Below are positions 1 through 9,450 of a stretch of 64,000 nucleotides of DNA, in pieces; position 1 is the stretch's first letter; each line of letters starts with the position of its first letter. The position numbers were made by a program, and so were the translations under genes. Below the pieces are notes generated by a model that was not told the origin of the DNA, did no database searches, and worked only from the letters and a program-made list of their open reading frames with translations. The stretch comes from Vibrio injensis. Its GTDB lineage: Bacteria; Pseudomonadota; Gammaproteobacteria; Enterobacterales; Vibrionaceae. The stretch spans positions 321,581 to 385,580 of the forward strand of contig NZ_BDJF01000006.1 in the NCBI RefSeq assembly GCF_001895205.1, read 5' to 3'.

Positions 1-1377
1 ATCTACAGCTTCGTTTTCAGGATAAAAATCATGGGATTTATATTTCTTCGGTGTAGGGGCGACTTCTGTTTCTTGGAGTTTTTTATAGAAAAGATTTATA
101 CGTTCAAGCAATCGGATATCTGATACAACAAGATTTCGCTCTTCCGTCAACTCTGATATTTTTTCATCAATAATCTTTATTTCTGGAGTTCTATTTTCAA
201 CTTCATCATCTATACACTTCAAGTCATAGCTTAAGCTTTGTGACCTTGAATAATAAGTATCTAGCTGGAATTTTAATTTTAATCTTGTTTCATTTAACTC
301 TAATAATTTATATTTTATTTTTTTAATTTCTACTTGAGATGATCTAGCTAATTTTTCGACATCCATCAAGTCTTCACATATTTTCTCTGGTGTCTTACCG
401 CAATGCTCACATTGAGCATGATGTCCGACGCCTAATAGGAATGCAGCTTCCTCTTGGGAACTCAATCTTTCGATATCGCTAATATATATTTTCTCTAATA
501 TTTCAAAATTAGCTAGATTTGATTTAATATTATCATTTCTTTCATCAACACTAATTAATTCATTGGCAATATTTCTTTTATTCTTTACAACTTCTGATAG
601 AGACTCTTTCATCAAGCTCATACTATGATTTAACTTTTCTATCGCACTATCTAGCTTAACCTCTCTTTCTTTAAGATCTTCATAACTCTCATCTTTAAAC
701 ATCAAATCAGATTGTAAAGTCTCTACAACATCTCGTAATACATCTAACTGCCCTTTCTTTTCGCTCTTAAATTCATTACCACGAACTACAGTTTTTACGT
801 TAGAGTCATCATTTCCAGTAAGTAGAAACTTAAATATATTTTTATTTTTACTATCTTCGCTAGTATCTCCAACGACAATCGGAGAATTAGAACTAATTAT
901 TTTCTCCTCACTAGAAAAGAAAACCCTTGATAATAATCGTATTGTAAGAGAACTTTTTTCACCATATAGATTAGATGATATTTTTACATCTCTTAAACCG
1001 CTTAGATAAAAGTCACTAATATTTCTTACTGTTTTTGTTTCTTTTCCTACTTTAAAATAGCTATAAAAATTTGCACCATCTTTTTCTTCAACGAAATCAT
1101 GATATATTTCAAAAGAGTTCGAGGGCCATTTTCTAAAAACAGTATAAGGTTTACTATTTAGATAAAGCTGCATTGCTACTTCTGAGTATTTTTCACTTTC
1201 TGGTTTAACCTCTTTAAGCTCCTCAGAACCAAACATATAATCTATAGCTTCAATTAATAGAGATTTCCCTGTATTCGAGGCACCATGCACAATATGAAGG
1301 TGATTGGAAAAATCAATCGATGCTTTATTATCATCACCAATAAATAGTATTTTATTTATAAAAAAACCAGAATTCAT
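1..1377 (-). CDS. ABC/Rad50-like ATPase of a three-component (ABC-3C type) system, C-terminus outside the window
   Basis: The frame is open from an ATG at 1377 to the window edge, giving 459 residues without a stop. A Walker A motif GASNTGKS lies at residues 32-39, straight after a short beta-rich start, as in SMC/Rad50/DndD-like ABC ATPases. From about residue 200 the sequence is charged and helical and reads as a long coiled coil. It is interrupted near its middle by CEHC at residues 323-326, with a further Cys at 334, which resembles a Rad50 zinc hook. The signature motif and Walker B would lie beyond the left edge. The ATG overlaps the stop of the preceding gene as TAATG, so the two are probably translationally coupled. 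In ABC-3C systems the ATPase is thought to sense invading nucleic acid and control the effector; that role is inferred from family and context. Confidence 0.85.
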   Translation of the reverse strand, partial: MNSGFFINKILFIGDDNKASIDFSNHLHIVHGASNTGKSLLIEAIDYMFGSEELKEVKPESEKYSEVAMQLYLNSKPYTVFRKWPSNSFEIYHDFVEEKDGANFYSYFKVGKETKTVRNISDFYLSGLRDVKISSNLYGEKSSLTIRLLSRVFFSSEEKIISSNSPIVVGDTSEDSKNKNIFKFLLTGNDDSNVKTVVRGNEFKSEKKGQLDVLRDVVETLQSDLMFKDESYEDLKEREVKLDSAIEKLNHSMSLMKESLSEVVKNKRNIANELISVDERNDNIKSNLANFEILEKIYISDIERLSSQEEAAFLLGVGHHAQCEHCGKTPEKICEDLMDVEKLARSSQVEIKKIKYKLLELNETRLKLKFQLDTYYSRSQSLSYDLKCIDDEVENRTPEIKIIDEKISELTEERNLVVSDIRLLERINLFYKKLQETEVAPTPKKYKSHDFYPENEAVD

Positions 1378-1811
1378 TAAAACACCTTATTTTCCAGAGT
1401 TATGTTAAACTTTTCAAATCCATTTTTGTTTAATTCTTTTGCTAGCCATTCTGAGATTGTAATTAATGATAACGAATAATTGGACTTCATTAGATCTAAG
1501 TAAGGACTGACATACTCTGATGCTTTATAAGCGACTCCATTATTTGTGTAATCAACTTCGACAAGCCCAAACTTTCTCATAAGATCAAGTCCTGATCTGA
1601 CTTTCTCTCTACGGGAAAAGTATTCCCCCTTCCGATTAGGTGTTACTGGATGAAGACTTTCCGGGCCACCAAAGTCACTAGAATGAACAAGTATGAAATC
1701 AATTTTCATCAATCCATCAAAATCCATACTCTCTGGAAAGTATGAATCAAGAAAGCAGATAGTCCTAACACCTGCTTCTAACGAGCTATTGAAAACATGT
1801 GTATTGGACAT
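1377..1811 (-). CDS. Middle component of an ABC three-component system
   Basis: A 144-residue protein with no signal peptide or membrane segment. Its layout fits the small middle components of ABC-3C systems: an N-terminal segment VFNSSLEAGVR, a conserved-looking stretch with HSSDFGGPESLHP, an Arg-rich turn and a C-terminal helical part with GLVEVDY, which suggests a winged-helix-like fold. It resembles the class called middle component 2 as I remember it, but I cannot run a profile search. It sits between a nuclease-like gene and an ABC ATPase gene, sharing a TAATG stop/start overlap with each, so all three products are probably made together. It probably bridges ATPase and effector; this is inference from context. 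Confidence 0.7.
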   Translation of the reverse strand: MSNTHVFNSSLEAGVRTICFLDSYFPESMDFDGLMKIDFILVHSSDFGGPESLHPVTPNRKGEYFSRREKVRSGLDLMRKFGLVEVDYTNNGVAYKASEYVSPYLDLMKSNYSLSLITISEWLAKELNKNGFEKFNITLENKVF

Positions 1812-2818
1812 TATTTTTTCCTCCAGTGTAACTTATCTTCATTAGCAAACTGATGACAATACCCTTGTTTGACGTCTATCTTTCCATGAATTGCTAATTT
1901 ACCAGATGGCTGTAGTTTTCCAGCTTCAGATAAGACAGTACACATTCTTATAAATGAATTAGGATAATCTAACCTAAGAATTGGTTTTACACCTTTAAGT
2001 ATTTCTTTCTCAAAGCAATCTAAAACACCATCTACTGTATTATCTCTATAAAATAAACGAAATGCTTCTGCACTATAAAAACGTTCTCTTTGCTCCACAA
2101 AGTCTTCTTCAAACTCATCATGGCCAACCACCTCTTCTGGCTTTGAGTATATTATTTGGTCATGATCACTATAAGCATCTAGAATTTTATTAACATAATT
2201 TAGTTCACTATCGTCGATATTTTTAGGAACCTCAACAGCTGGAGCACTAGGAAGTTCCCCGCCATATAAATCGACTAAAATTGCTCTAAAATTAGAATCA
2301 TCGACTATATCATCTATTCCAATAATACTAATAGAAGAGAAATCATAACTTAAAATAAATTGTTCCAGATCTGGTTCAAGAATAATCTCCTTACCATCAA
2401 CAATAGTGTCTTCACAATATTTACCCCAGTTTTCTATTAAACCTTTCTTCAATTGTGAGGGGTTTAATATCCAAGTTCTAAGGTTTCTATTAATACCTTT
2501 TGGCGCTACAAAATAGTAATTTTTTGGTTTTGAGAACTCACCTAAGTAAGAGTAATATAATATTTTTCCAAGCTCATGCATTCCTTTATCTGTTGGGACT
2601 GCTTTATTGTATTGTTTGCATTGATAGTTATCCCAATCTCCTTCAAATTTATTTGGAGTATAGAAACCTATTACGTCACAACCTCTATCACCGGCTCCCG
2701 CAGGCCGATGTACTGAGGCATACTTACTTGATTGGGCGCTTACCCACTTTCTAACCAATATCTCCAGTTCATCCGAACCCATTGATAGAATATAACGTGT
2801 GTAATCAAATATGTTCAC
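1811..2818 (-). CDS. Mrr-like restriction endonuclease-fold effector of an ABC three-component system
   Basis: A 335-residue protein. Residues 14-75 carry a PD-(D/E)xK nuclease signature of the Mrr kind: GSDELE with candidate Glu17/Glu19, then GDRGCDV with Asp48, then QCK with Gln66 and Lys68. The remaining 250 residues have no motif I recognise and probably form the C-terminal module that docks on the middle component or ATPase, as in other ABC-3C effectors. It is the first gene of the operon. The 242 bp upstream (2819-3060) hold no gene and no promoter I can call with confidence. The AT-rich composition differs from the core genes and points to horizontal transfer. Expected activity is DNA cleavage triggered through the ATPase; this is inferred, not shown. 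Confidence 0.78.
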   Translation of the reverse strand: MNIFDYTRYILSMGSDELEILVRKWVSAQSSKYASVHRPAGAGDRGCDVIGFYTPNKFEGDWDNYQCKQYNKAVPTDKGMHELGKILYYSYLGEFSKPKNYYFVAPKGINRNLRTWILNPSQLKKGLIENWGKYCEDTIVDGKEIILEPDLEQFILSYDFSSISIIGIDDIVDDSNFRAILVDLYGGELPSAPAVEVPKNIDDSELNYVNKILDAYSDHDQIIYSKPEEVVGHDEFEEDFVEQRERFYSAEAFRLFYRDNTVDGVLDCFEKEILKGVKPILRLDYPNSFIRMCTVLSEAGKLQPSGKLAIHGKIDVKQGYCHQFANEDKLHWRKK

Positions 2819-3060
2819 ATTCTCGTCCTAATGATTGATTAAGTGGGCAAGTCTCTGCCTGCCGCCATTTCCCTACTTATCGTCATTACAGCGAACTACT
2901 CAAATAATTGAAGTTACTATATTATTGACTGGCATAGGTATTCTATCATTTGAAAACTCTAGAACTATTCAAACTAACACATATAACAAAAAAAATTTGC
3001 TCAAAAGTAAATTTTATTGATCTAGCTATTGCTATAACCCTGATTAGCTCATTTACATAT

Positions 3061-4246
3061 CTAGACTGTCCACTCATCAATCATGTCAGCCCAATCCTGC
3101 AACATGGCCGCGCGCTGTTCTCGGTACTCGGCTTTGTTGTAAACTGCCCTAACCCCTTTCTGCTCATGTGCCAAACATTTTTCTATCCAATCAGTGTTGT
3201 ATCCAGCCTCATGCAGCAAAGTGCTCGCAGTTCGACGCAGGTCATGCGGCCCAAACTTACTTAGTGACTGACCTTCCTTTTGCGCGGCTTTGTATGTCAA
3301 ATCCATGACTCGGTTCATCGTCGCACTACTCATGGGAGCATCTGAGTCATAACGGGAAGGAAGAATGTGATTAGACCCACCGGCAAATGTCTTCAAGGCG
3401 ATCAGAATGTCCATCGCCTGGCGTGATAAAAATACTAGGTGAAGGTTACGCCGTTTCATCCTCTCTTTAGGTATCGTCCACAACGCTTCGCTAAAGTTAA
3501 TTTCGCTCTAGGTTGCATTGGTTAATTCGCTTTTACGTACCATAGTCAGCAATAGCAACTTTACCGCAGCACGAATCGAAGGCGTGGTTCCTACCTTTTC
3601 CATATAGCGGTACATCAAACCAATCTCAGCCGGTGTTAACGTTCGGTCTCTTGGCTCAAACCGCGCGATACTTGCGGGCCTCACCAGGTCTGCCGGGTTC
3701 TCAACTTTCTGCCCTCTCTCAATCGCCCATCGATACACCTGGAGTACAATATCACGTGTGTACAGCCGTTGCCGGCGCTCCACGCTCTACTATCGTGTCA
3801 GTTAGTGCTCGTAGATCTTCATGGGTGATTTCGGTCAGCTTCTTATTGCCAAATTTGCTCACTAACTCTCGGGCATAAACTGAGCGACGCATATCCCGGG
3901 TAGAGTCGGCCATCTGATAGCCACGCAGCCATTTCTGAGCCCAGGCACCAAAGGTTTCAGCATCTTTCGTTCTCGCCTTCGCACGGGCTTTCTCTTTGGC
4001 CGGTGACTTTCCATCAGTAACCATTCTCTTCGCTTCATTGAGACGCTCACGCGCTTCTGCTAACGTGATGCCCCCTACTCCGTAGCGGCCAAAGGTAATG
4101 GTTTCTTGTCTGCCATTGATCGAGTAGTTGTAACGAAATGAGATAGAACCCGCAGTGGTCACAGCAACATAGAGGCCATCACGGTCATTGACTTTGTAAA
4201 GTTTATCTTTGGGTTTGAGATTGCGTAGCTTGGTATCAGTCAGCAT
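3061..4246 (-). pseudogene. Broken P4-type tyrosine integrase next to guaA
   Basis: Three consecutive pieces together make one integrase of about 395 residues, the normal length. The first (4246 to 3752) has the arm-binding domain (DRDGLYVAV, FGRYGVGG) and the start of the core-binding domain. It runs into TGA at 3752 because of a frameshift near 3752-3765; the next frame continues with RDIVLQVYRWA. The second piece (to 3508) includes the first catalytic Arg in MVRKSEL and ends in TAG at 3508-3510. The same frame continues with SEINFSEALWTIP, so TGG (Trp) to TAG is the likely mutation. The third piece has HDLRR, LAHE and the Tyr of VYNKAEY, the remaining catalytic residues. With two lesions the protein should be inactive. 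Its place beside the 3' end of guaA marks it as the integrase of a guaA-linked island. Confidence 0.92.
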
Positions 4247-4269
4247 GTTTTGACCTATTATTCTTGTTT

Positions 4270-4375
4270 GATACCATGCTGAAACCCCCCTAAAAAACCA
4301 GAAATTAATCTTTATAAAACAGATAGATATGAAAACTTAATACCATGCCCCATCAAAAACACTCAGCATGGTATC
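4270..4375. repeat. Inverted/direct repeats between integrase and guaA (candidate arm-type sites)
   Basis: GATACCATGCTGA at 4270-4282 returns as its exact reverse complement TCAGCATGGTATC at 4363-4375. A third, shorter copy (ATACCATGC) lies at 4340-4348 in the first orientation. The integrase start codon at 4244-4246 lies in a related string (CAGTCAGCATG). Repeats of this kind just upstream of a P4-type integrase gene are often recombinase arm-binding sites or the integrase's own operators. The role is inferred. Confidence 0.5.
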
Positions 4376-4473
4376 GGGCGTAATCCATGGCATCACCGAT
4401 GAATCATACCCATCAAAATACCACGGTCAAACCGTGCTTGGCGTTGCCAGACATTGCCAAAAATGACTAAGCC

Positions 4474-4505
4474 AAAAACAAAAAAAGTCCGCCATTACGC
4501 GGACT
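4474..4505 (-). terminator. Rho-independent terminator of guaA
   Basis: AGTCCGC (4486-4492) pairs with GCGGACT (4499-4505) around a 6-base loop. On the minus strand the stem is followed by a T-rich tract. It lies 50 bp after the guaA stop. Confidence 0.85.
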
Positions 4506-4553
4506 TAAGGTTGATTTAGTGCCTGTTAATGCCAGACCTTTCTTAAAGGAGGA

Positions 4554-6107
4554 TTATTCCCACTCAATCGTCGCGGGTGGCTTACCGGAGATGTCATACA
4601 CCACGCGAGAAATACCACTCACTTCATTGATAATGCGGTTGGAAACCTTACCCAAAAATTCATAAGGTAAGTGAGCCCAATGGGCAGTCATGAAATCGAT
4701 CGTTTCTACTGCGCGTAGTGATACAACCCAGTCGTATTTACGGCCATCACCCATGACACCAACAGAGCGCACGGGTAAGAAAACGGTAAACGCTTGCGAC
4801 ACTTTATTGTACAAATCGGCATTGTGCAGCTCTTCAATAAAGATAGCGTCAGCACGACGTAGCAAATCGCAATACTCTTTCTTCACTTCACCGAGAACAC
4901 GCACGCCAAGACCTGGTCCTGGGAATGGGTGGCGGTATAGCATGTCATAAGGTAGACCTAACTCAAGACCTATTTTACGTACTTCGTCTTTAAACAATTC
5001 ACGTAATGGTTCCACTAGGCCCATTTCCATATCATCTGGTAAACCACCGACGTTATGGTGTGATTTAATCACATGCGCTTTGCCGGTCTTAGAGGCCGCT
5101 GACTCAATCACATCTGGATAAATCGTGCCTTGTGCTAACCATTTAGCGTTTTTCAGTTTCTTGGCTTGCTCATCAAAAACATCAACAAACACATGACCGA
5201 TGGTTTTACGTTTGTCTTCTGGATCAGCTTTGCCTTCTAAGGCTGATAGGAAGCGCTCTTCAGCATCAACTTTAATGATGTTTAGGCCAAATTTATTGCC
5301 AAACATATCCATCACTTGCTGACCTTCGTTCAAACGTAGCAAACCGTTATCGACGAATACACAAGTCAATTTATCGCCAATCGCACGGTGTACCAACATC
5401 GCAACAACCGATGAATCGACCCCACCAGATAGACCAAGGATCACTTCATCGTCACCAACTTGCTCTTTAATTCGCGCTACAGCATCTTCAATGATCGATT
5501 CAGAAGTCCATAGTCGCTCACAGCCACAAATATCGAGTACAAAGTTCTCGAGCATTTTCAGGCCATTTTTAGTGTGGGTGACTTCTGGGTGGAACTGCAC
5601 CCCGTAGTATTTCTTCTCTTCATTGGCCATGGCTGCGTATGGGCAAGTCTCGGTTTCACCAATTTTTACGAAGTCTGCTGGGATCTCAACGACCTTATCA
5701 CCGTGGCTCATCCACACATCTTGAGTGGCTTCAAGCTCTTTAAATAAGGCTGACTGGCCTGAAACATTAACTTGTGCGTAGCCAAATTCACGCTCAGTGG
5801 AAGTTGCCACGCGGCCACCCAACTGCTCGGCCATGGTTTGCATGCCATAGCACACACCAAATACCGGCACGCCTGAATCAAATACATATTGAGGTGCGCG
5901 AGGTGAGTTAAGCTCAGTTACGCTTTCAGGGCCACCAGACAGAATAATGCCGTCTGGGTTAAATTCGCGAATGTCCGCTTCTTCGACATCCCAGCTCCAT
6001 AACTCACAGTAAACACCAATTTCACGTACACGACGGGCAACTAATTGAGTGTATTGTGAGCCAAAGTCTAAAATAAGGATTCGTTGATCATGAATATTCT
6101 TGGTCAT
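4554..6107 (-). CDS. guaA: GMP synthase (glutamine-hydrolysing)
   Basis: Converts XMP to GMP using glutamine and ATP, the last step of guanine nucleotide synthesis in the cytosol. The 517 residues match the family length. The N-terminal class I amidotransferase has its nucleophile Cys86 in GVCYGMQ and the His/Glu pair in FHPEVTH. The ATP-pyrophosphatase domain has the loop LSGGVDSS, and the C-terminal dimerisation domain ends in PPATIEWE. It follows guaB by 91 bp on the same strand, so the two form the usual guaBA operon. The 3' end is intact even though a genomic island lies directly downstream, as is typical where this gene is used as an attachment site. Confidence 0.98.
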   Translation of the reverse strand: MTKNIHDQRILILDFGSQYTQLVARRVREIGVYCELWSWDVEEADIREFNPDGIILSGGPESVTELNSPRAPQYVFDSGVPVFGVCYGMQTMAEQLGGRVATSTEREFGYAQVNVSGQSALFKELEATQDVWMSHGDKVVEIPADFVKIGETETCPYAAMANEEKKYYGVQFHPEVTHTKNGLKMLENFVLDICGCERLWTSESIIEDAVARIKEQVGDDEVILGLSGGVDSSVVAMLVHRAIGDKLTCVFVDNGLLRLNEGQQVMDMFGNKFGLNIIKVDAEERFLSALEGKADPEDKRKTIGHVFVDVFDEQAKKLKNAKWLAQGTIYPDVIESAASKTGKAHVIKSHHNVGGLPDDMEMGLVEPLRELFKDEVRKIGLELGLPYDMLYRHPFPGPGLGVRVLGEVKKEYCDLLRRADAIFIEELHNADLYNKVSQAFTVFLPVRSVGVMGDGRKYDWVVSLRAVETIDFMTAHWAHLPYEFLGKVSNRIINEVSGISRVVYDISGKPPATIEWE

Positions 6108-6198
6108 AGTTAAGCAGTCTTATCAGCTAAATTAACAAACGGAGGCGAGTCTACCCGCCTCTCTGAGTGGCATCAAGGAAAAAAGCAAACGTTTACGT

Positions 6199-7662
6199 TT
6201 AGCTCATCCGATAGTTAGGCGCTTCTTTAGAAATTTGCACATCATGTACGTGCGACTCTTTCATACCCGCTCCAGAGATACGTACAAACTGTGCTTTGGT
6301 GCGCAACGTTTCAATATCTTGTGAGCCAGTCAAGCCCATGCACGAACGTAAACCGCCCATCTGCTGATGAACAATCTCTTTTAATAGGCCTTTGTAAGCG
6401 ATACGGCCTTCGATGCCTTCAGGAACCAATTTGTCTGCTGCATTATCGGTTTGGAAATAACGATCAGAAGAGCCTTTTGACATCGCACCTAGTGATCCCA
6501 TACCACGATAAGCTTTGTAAGAACGGCCTTGATAGAGAATAACTTCACCCGGCGCTTCTTCGGTGCCAGCAAACATGGAGCCAACCATGACGCAAGATGC
6601 GCCTGCAGCAATGGCTTTAGAAATATCGCCCGAGAAGCGAATACCACCATCAGCGATCACTGGAATACCGTATTGATTAGCGACTTCTGCAGCATCAGCA
6701 ATGGCGGTGACCTGTGGCACACCAACACCAGTGACGATACGAGTAGTACAAATAGAGCCAGGGCCAATGCCCACTTTAACCGCGCTAACGCCGGCTTCAA
6801 TCAATGCTCGCGCACCTTCGGCAGTGGCTACGTTACCACCAATAATATCCAGCTCAGGGTAAGCAGCGCGCGTTTCACGAATTCGTTGTAGTACGCCTTC
6901 TGAGTGACCATGAGACGAGTCAATCAACAAGACATCAACACCGGCTTCAACTAGGGCTTTAACGCGTTCTTCATTACCTGGCGCAGCACCTACGGCAGCG
7001 CCTACACGTAGACGACCCTGAGCATCTTTACAAGCGTTTGGCTTGCTTTCCGCTTTGTGGAAGTCTTTGGCGGTGATCATGCCTTTTAATTGAAACTCAT
7101 CATTAACCACCAAAATTTTCTCAACGCGCGCTTTATGCATCCGCTCTTGAACTTCTTGGCCTGAAGCGCCCTCTTTCACCGTCGCGAGACGATCTTTCGG
7201 AGTCATCACATCAGAGACTAACTTAGTTAAATCGGTTACAAAGCGCACGTCGCGCCCAGTAATGATCCCAACCAGTTCATTATTTTCAGACACCACAGGG
7301 AAGCCCGCAAAACCGTGTTTCTCGGTTAATGCACGCACATCGGCAATCGTTGCCTGAGGGCGAACGGTAACCGGATGAGTCACCACGCCCGCTTCAAAGA
7401 TTTTTACTTGATGAACTTGTTCCGCTTGCTGTTCTATCGACATATTTTTGTGGATAAAACCAAGACCACCCTCTTGGGCAAGTGCGATTGCTAGGCGAGC
7501 TTCTGTTACTGTATCCATAGACGCAGAAATCATAGGGATATTGAGCGTAATGTTTTTGGTAAGTCGAGTGCGAAGATCGGCTGTATTGGGGAGAACAGTA
7601 GAGTGTGCAGGGACGAGGAGAACATCGTCGAAGGTCAGAGCTTCTTTAGCAATTCTTAGCAT
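6199..7662 (-). CDS. guaB: IMP dehydrogenase
   Basis: Oxidises IMP to XMP with NAD, the committed step to GMP. The protein has a TIM barrel interrupted by a CBS-domain pair at about residues 93-205. The catalytic Cys305 sits in GPGSICTTR, and the active-site flap follows after [10 protein letters not shown] use the ATG at 7662 ([16 protein letters not shown]), which agrees with the family N-terminus; a TTG two codons earlier is possible but less likely. It is first in the guaBA operon. A promoter with a PurR-like box lies about 90 bp upstream. Confidence 0.97.
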   Translation of the reverse strand: MLRIAKEALTFDDVLLVPAHSTVLPNTADLRTRLTKNITLNIPMISASMDTVTEARLAIALAQEGGLGFIHKNMSIEQQAEQVHQVKIFEAGVVTHPVTVRPQATIADVRALTEKHGFAGFPVVSENNELVGIITGRDVRFVTDLTKLVSDVMTPKDRLATVKEGASGQEVQERMHKARVEKILVVNDEFQLKGMITAKDFHKAESKPNACKDAQGRLRVGAAVGAAPGNEERVKALVEAGVDVLLIDSSHGHSEGVLQRIRETRAAYPELDIIGGNVATAEGARALIEAGVSAVKVGIGPGSICTTRIVTGVGVPQVTAIADAAEVANQYGIPVIADGGIRFSGDISKAIAAGASCVMVGSMFAGTEEAPGEVILYQGRSYKAYRGMGSLGAMSKGSSDRYFQTDNAADKLVPEGIEGRIAYKGLLKEIVHQQMGGLRSCMGLTGSQDIETLRTKAQFVRISGAGMKESHVHDVQISKEAPNYRMS

Positions 7663-7752
7663 TTGCAATATCTCACAACGTGAAGGTTAAGAGTAGTAAA
7701 TCGCTTTATCGTTTCGCGTAATAAAGAGATTTAGATTTGATATTGCGGTCGG

Positions 7753-7781
7753 ATTATACGCCCAGAGCAATCGCTTGACCA
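7753..7781 (-). promoter_or_regulatory. guaBA promoter with a PurR-like operator
   Basis: On the minus strand a perfect TATAAT (7758-7753) stands 17 bp downstream of TGGTCA (7781-7776). Between and over them lies GAGCAATCGCTTGACC (plus-strand 7765-7780), whose core GCAAtCGcTT fits the PurR box pattern and differs only near the ends. Bound purine repressor would block this promoter, as known for guaBA in Escherichia coli. The promoter is seen; the regulator is inferred. Confidence 0.5.
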
Positions 7782-7801
7782 CTCATTTTTTAATTTTTTA
7801 T

Positions 7802-7880
7802 TTGCAATTACCCCCTTGATATGTATTATATTACCGCTAATTTCCATACTTATGTCTGGCCAAATTAGCGGTGCCCTCCT
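7802..7880 (+). promoter_or_regulatory. xseA promoter and leader stem-loop
   Basis: TTGCAA (7802-7807) and TATTAT (7824-7829), 16 bp apart, form a likely promoter. The leader contains a perfect 11-bp stem, ACCGCTAATTT (7833-7843) with AAATTAGCGGT (7862-7872), loop of 18. It ends 8 bases before the start codon, and there is no T-run. No ribosome-binding site is visible between stem and start. Confidence 0.5.
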
Positions 7881-9203
7881 TTGACTAATCCAAATATCTA
7901 CACAGTTTCACGTCTTAATGCTGAAGTAAGATTATTACTTGAAAATGAAATGGGCATCGTCTGGTTAATCGGTGAAATTTCTAACTTCTCTGCCCCTGTA
8001 TCCGGTCATTGGTATTTGACCCTCAAAGACAGCCGCGCTCAAGTCAAATGCGCGATGTTCAAAGGCAATAATCGCTCAGTTTCTTTTAAGCCGAAAAATG
8101 GTCAACAAGTGCTAGTTAAGGCTAGACTTTCCTTGTATGAGCCTCGTGGTGATTATCAAATTATCATTGAAAGCATGCAGCCTGAAGGCGATGGACGACT
8201 ACAACAAGAGTTTGAACAACTGAAAATGCAACTGGCCGCAGAAGGGCTATTTGCGCAATCACTTAAACAACCCCTCCCCGAACACCCGCGCTGTGTGGGC
8301 GTGATCACCTCAAAAACCGGAGCAGCCTTACACGATATTTTGCAGGTGTTGAAACGCCGCGATCCAAGCCTGCCGATCATTATTTATCCGACCCTAGTGC
8401 AAGGTAGTGAAGCAGCAATCAGTATTGCTCAAGCGATTGGCTGTGCGAATTCCCGCGCCGAATGTGATGTGTTGATCGTCGGCCGCGGCGGCGGCTCACT
8501 GGAAGATCTGTGGTGCTTTAACCATGAAATTGTCGCCAGAACGATAGCAGCAAGTCAAATCCCGATCATTAGCGCTGTCGGCCATGAAATCGATGTGACT
8601 ATTGCTGACTTTGTCGCCGATATGCGCGCACCGACACCTTCTGCAGCGGCTGAAATGGTCAGTCGAGATAATAGCCATAAAAAGGTCGCCTTTAGCAACC
8701 AGCAACAGCAGTTAACCAATAGTATCCGCTATTATTTTTCTCGCCAGAAAAGTCATTTGCAGCAGTTACAGCATCGGCTGGACAAGCAGCATCCAGCTCA
8801 TCGCCTACAGCGACAACGCCAACAAATTGATGACCTTAGCATGCAATTGACACAAGCGATGCAGCGACGTTTAACTTCGCAAACTAAAGCGCTCAATCAA
8901 CAACAACATCGTTTACAGCTACACTCACCAGAAAAACTGCTTAATACACAAAAGCATCAATTAATGATGAGTCAGCACCAATTGCGTAAAGCAATGGAGC
9001 GCCAGTTACTCGAGGCCGAGCATCGTTATGCGCGCTTAGTGGATAAACTCAATACCGTCAGTCCACTCGCTACCCTTTCTCGCGGTTACTCGATTACTCA
9101 AAATGAACGCGGTGAAGTGATCCACAGCCAAGATCAAGTGCAAACTGGCGAAATCATTGTCACCCGCTTAGCACAGGGTGAAATTAGCGCTACAGTCAAT
9201 TAA
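7881..9203 (+). CDS. xseA: Exodeoxyribonuclease VII large subunit
   Basis: Catalytic subunit of the cytosolic single-strand DNA exonuclease that acts with XseB. The 440 residues hold an N-terminal OB-fold (about 5-110, with [11 protein letters not shown] and [10 protein letters not shown]), the nuclease domain with ITSKTGAA and VGRGGGS, and the [21 protein letters not shown] segment. A long Gln/Lys-rich coiled coil (about 260-390) and a C-terminal tail with LSRGYSIT follow. The only start that gives the family N-terminus is TTG at 7881; it has no Shine-Dalgarno sequence and sits just after a strong stem-loop. Expression may therefore be low. xseB is not nearby, which is usual. Confidence 0.96.
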   Translation: MTNPNIYTVSRLNAEVRLLLENEMGIVWLIGEISNFSAPVSGHWYLTLKDSRAQVKCAMFKGNNRSVSFKPKNGQQVLVKARLSLYEPRGDYQIIIESMQPEGDGRLQQEFEQLKMQLAAEGLFAQSLKQPLPEHPRCVGVITSKTGAALHDILQVLKRRDPSLPIIIYPTLVQGSEAAISIAQAIGCANSRAECDVLIVGRGGGSLEDLWCFNHEIVARTIAASQIPIISAVGHEIDVTIADFVADMRAPTPSAAAEMVSRDNSHKKVAFSNQQQQLTNSIRYYFSRQKSHLQQLQHRLDKQHPAHRLQRQRQQIDDLSMQLTQAMQRRLTSQTKALNQQQHRLQLHSPEKLLNTQKHQLMMSQHQLRKAMERQLLEAEHRYARLVDKLNTVSPLATLSRGYSITQNERGEVIHSQDQVQTGEIIVTRLAQGEISATVN

Positions 9204-9228
9204 TCATCATCAGCAAGCATTGAGCTGG

Positions 9229-9450
9229 TTACTGCGCTTTGACAAATTCAATTCGAATACGTGATTTAGACTTAAGTTCGTTACACGAATGACAAAAATA
9301 ATTCGCTGCTCCGCAAGCCTGAAGTTTTTCTAACTCCGCGCTACAATCTGGGCAATAAGCCATTTTTGTATAATTCACATCACACTGTGCACAGTAATAA
9401 CGACCACTCCAAAGCAATTCATGTGAACATTGCGGACAACGTGTTTCCAT
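9229..9450 (-). CDS. yfgJ: Small zinc-ribbon protein, YfgJ family
   Basis: A 73-residue protein of unknown function with CxxC pairs at the N-terminus (CPQC), centre (CAQC, CPDC) and C-terminus (CHSC), so it probably binds two zinc ions. Length, the segments CPDC and ACGAANYFC, and its place between xseA and der match E. coli YfgJ. The ATG is preceded by AAGGAAAA. It is convergent with xseA. Confidence 0.88.
   Translation of the reverse strand: METRCPQCSHELLWSGRYYCAQCDVNYTKMAYCPDCSAELEKLQACGAANYFCHSCNELKSKSRIRIEFVKAQ

Noticed and set aside
2500..3264. Short plus-strand reading frames (60-104 codons) across the effector gene and the gap after it
   Set aside because: They lie opposite the effector or integrase remnants, have no ribosome-binding sites and resemble no protein.
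3061..4246. The split integrase as a programmed frameshift or as three separate genes
   Set aside because: The pieces join into one standard integrase, the first break has no slippery heptamer that I can see, and the second is a plain amber codon in frame.
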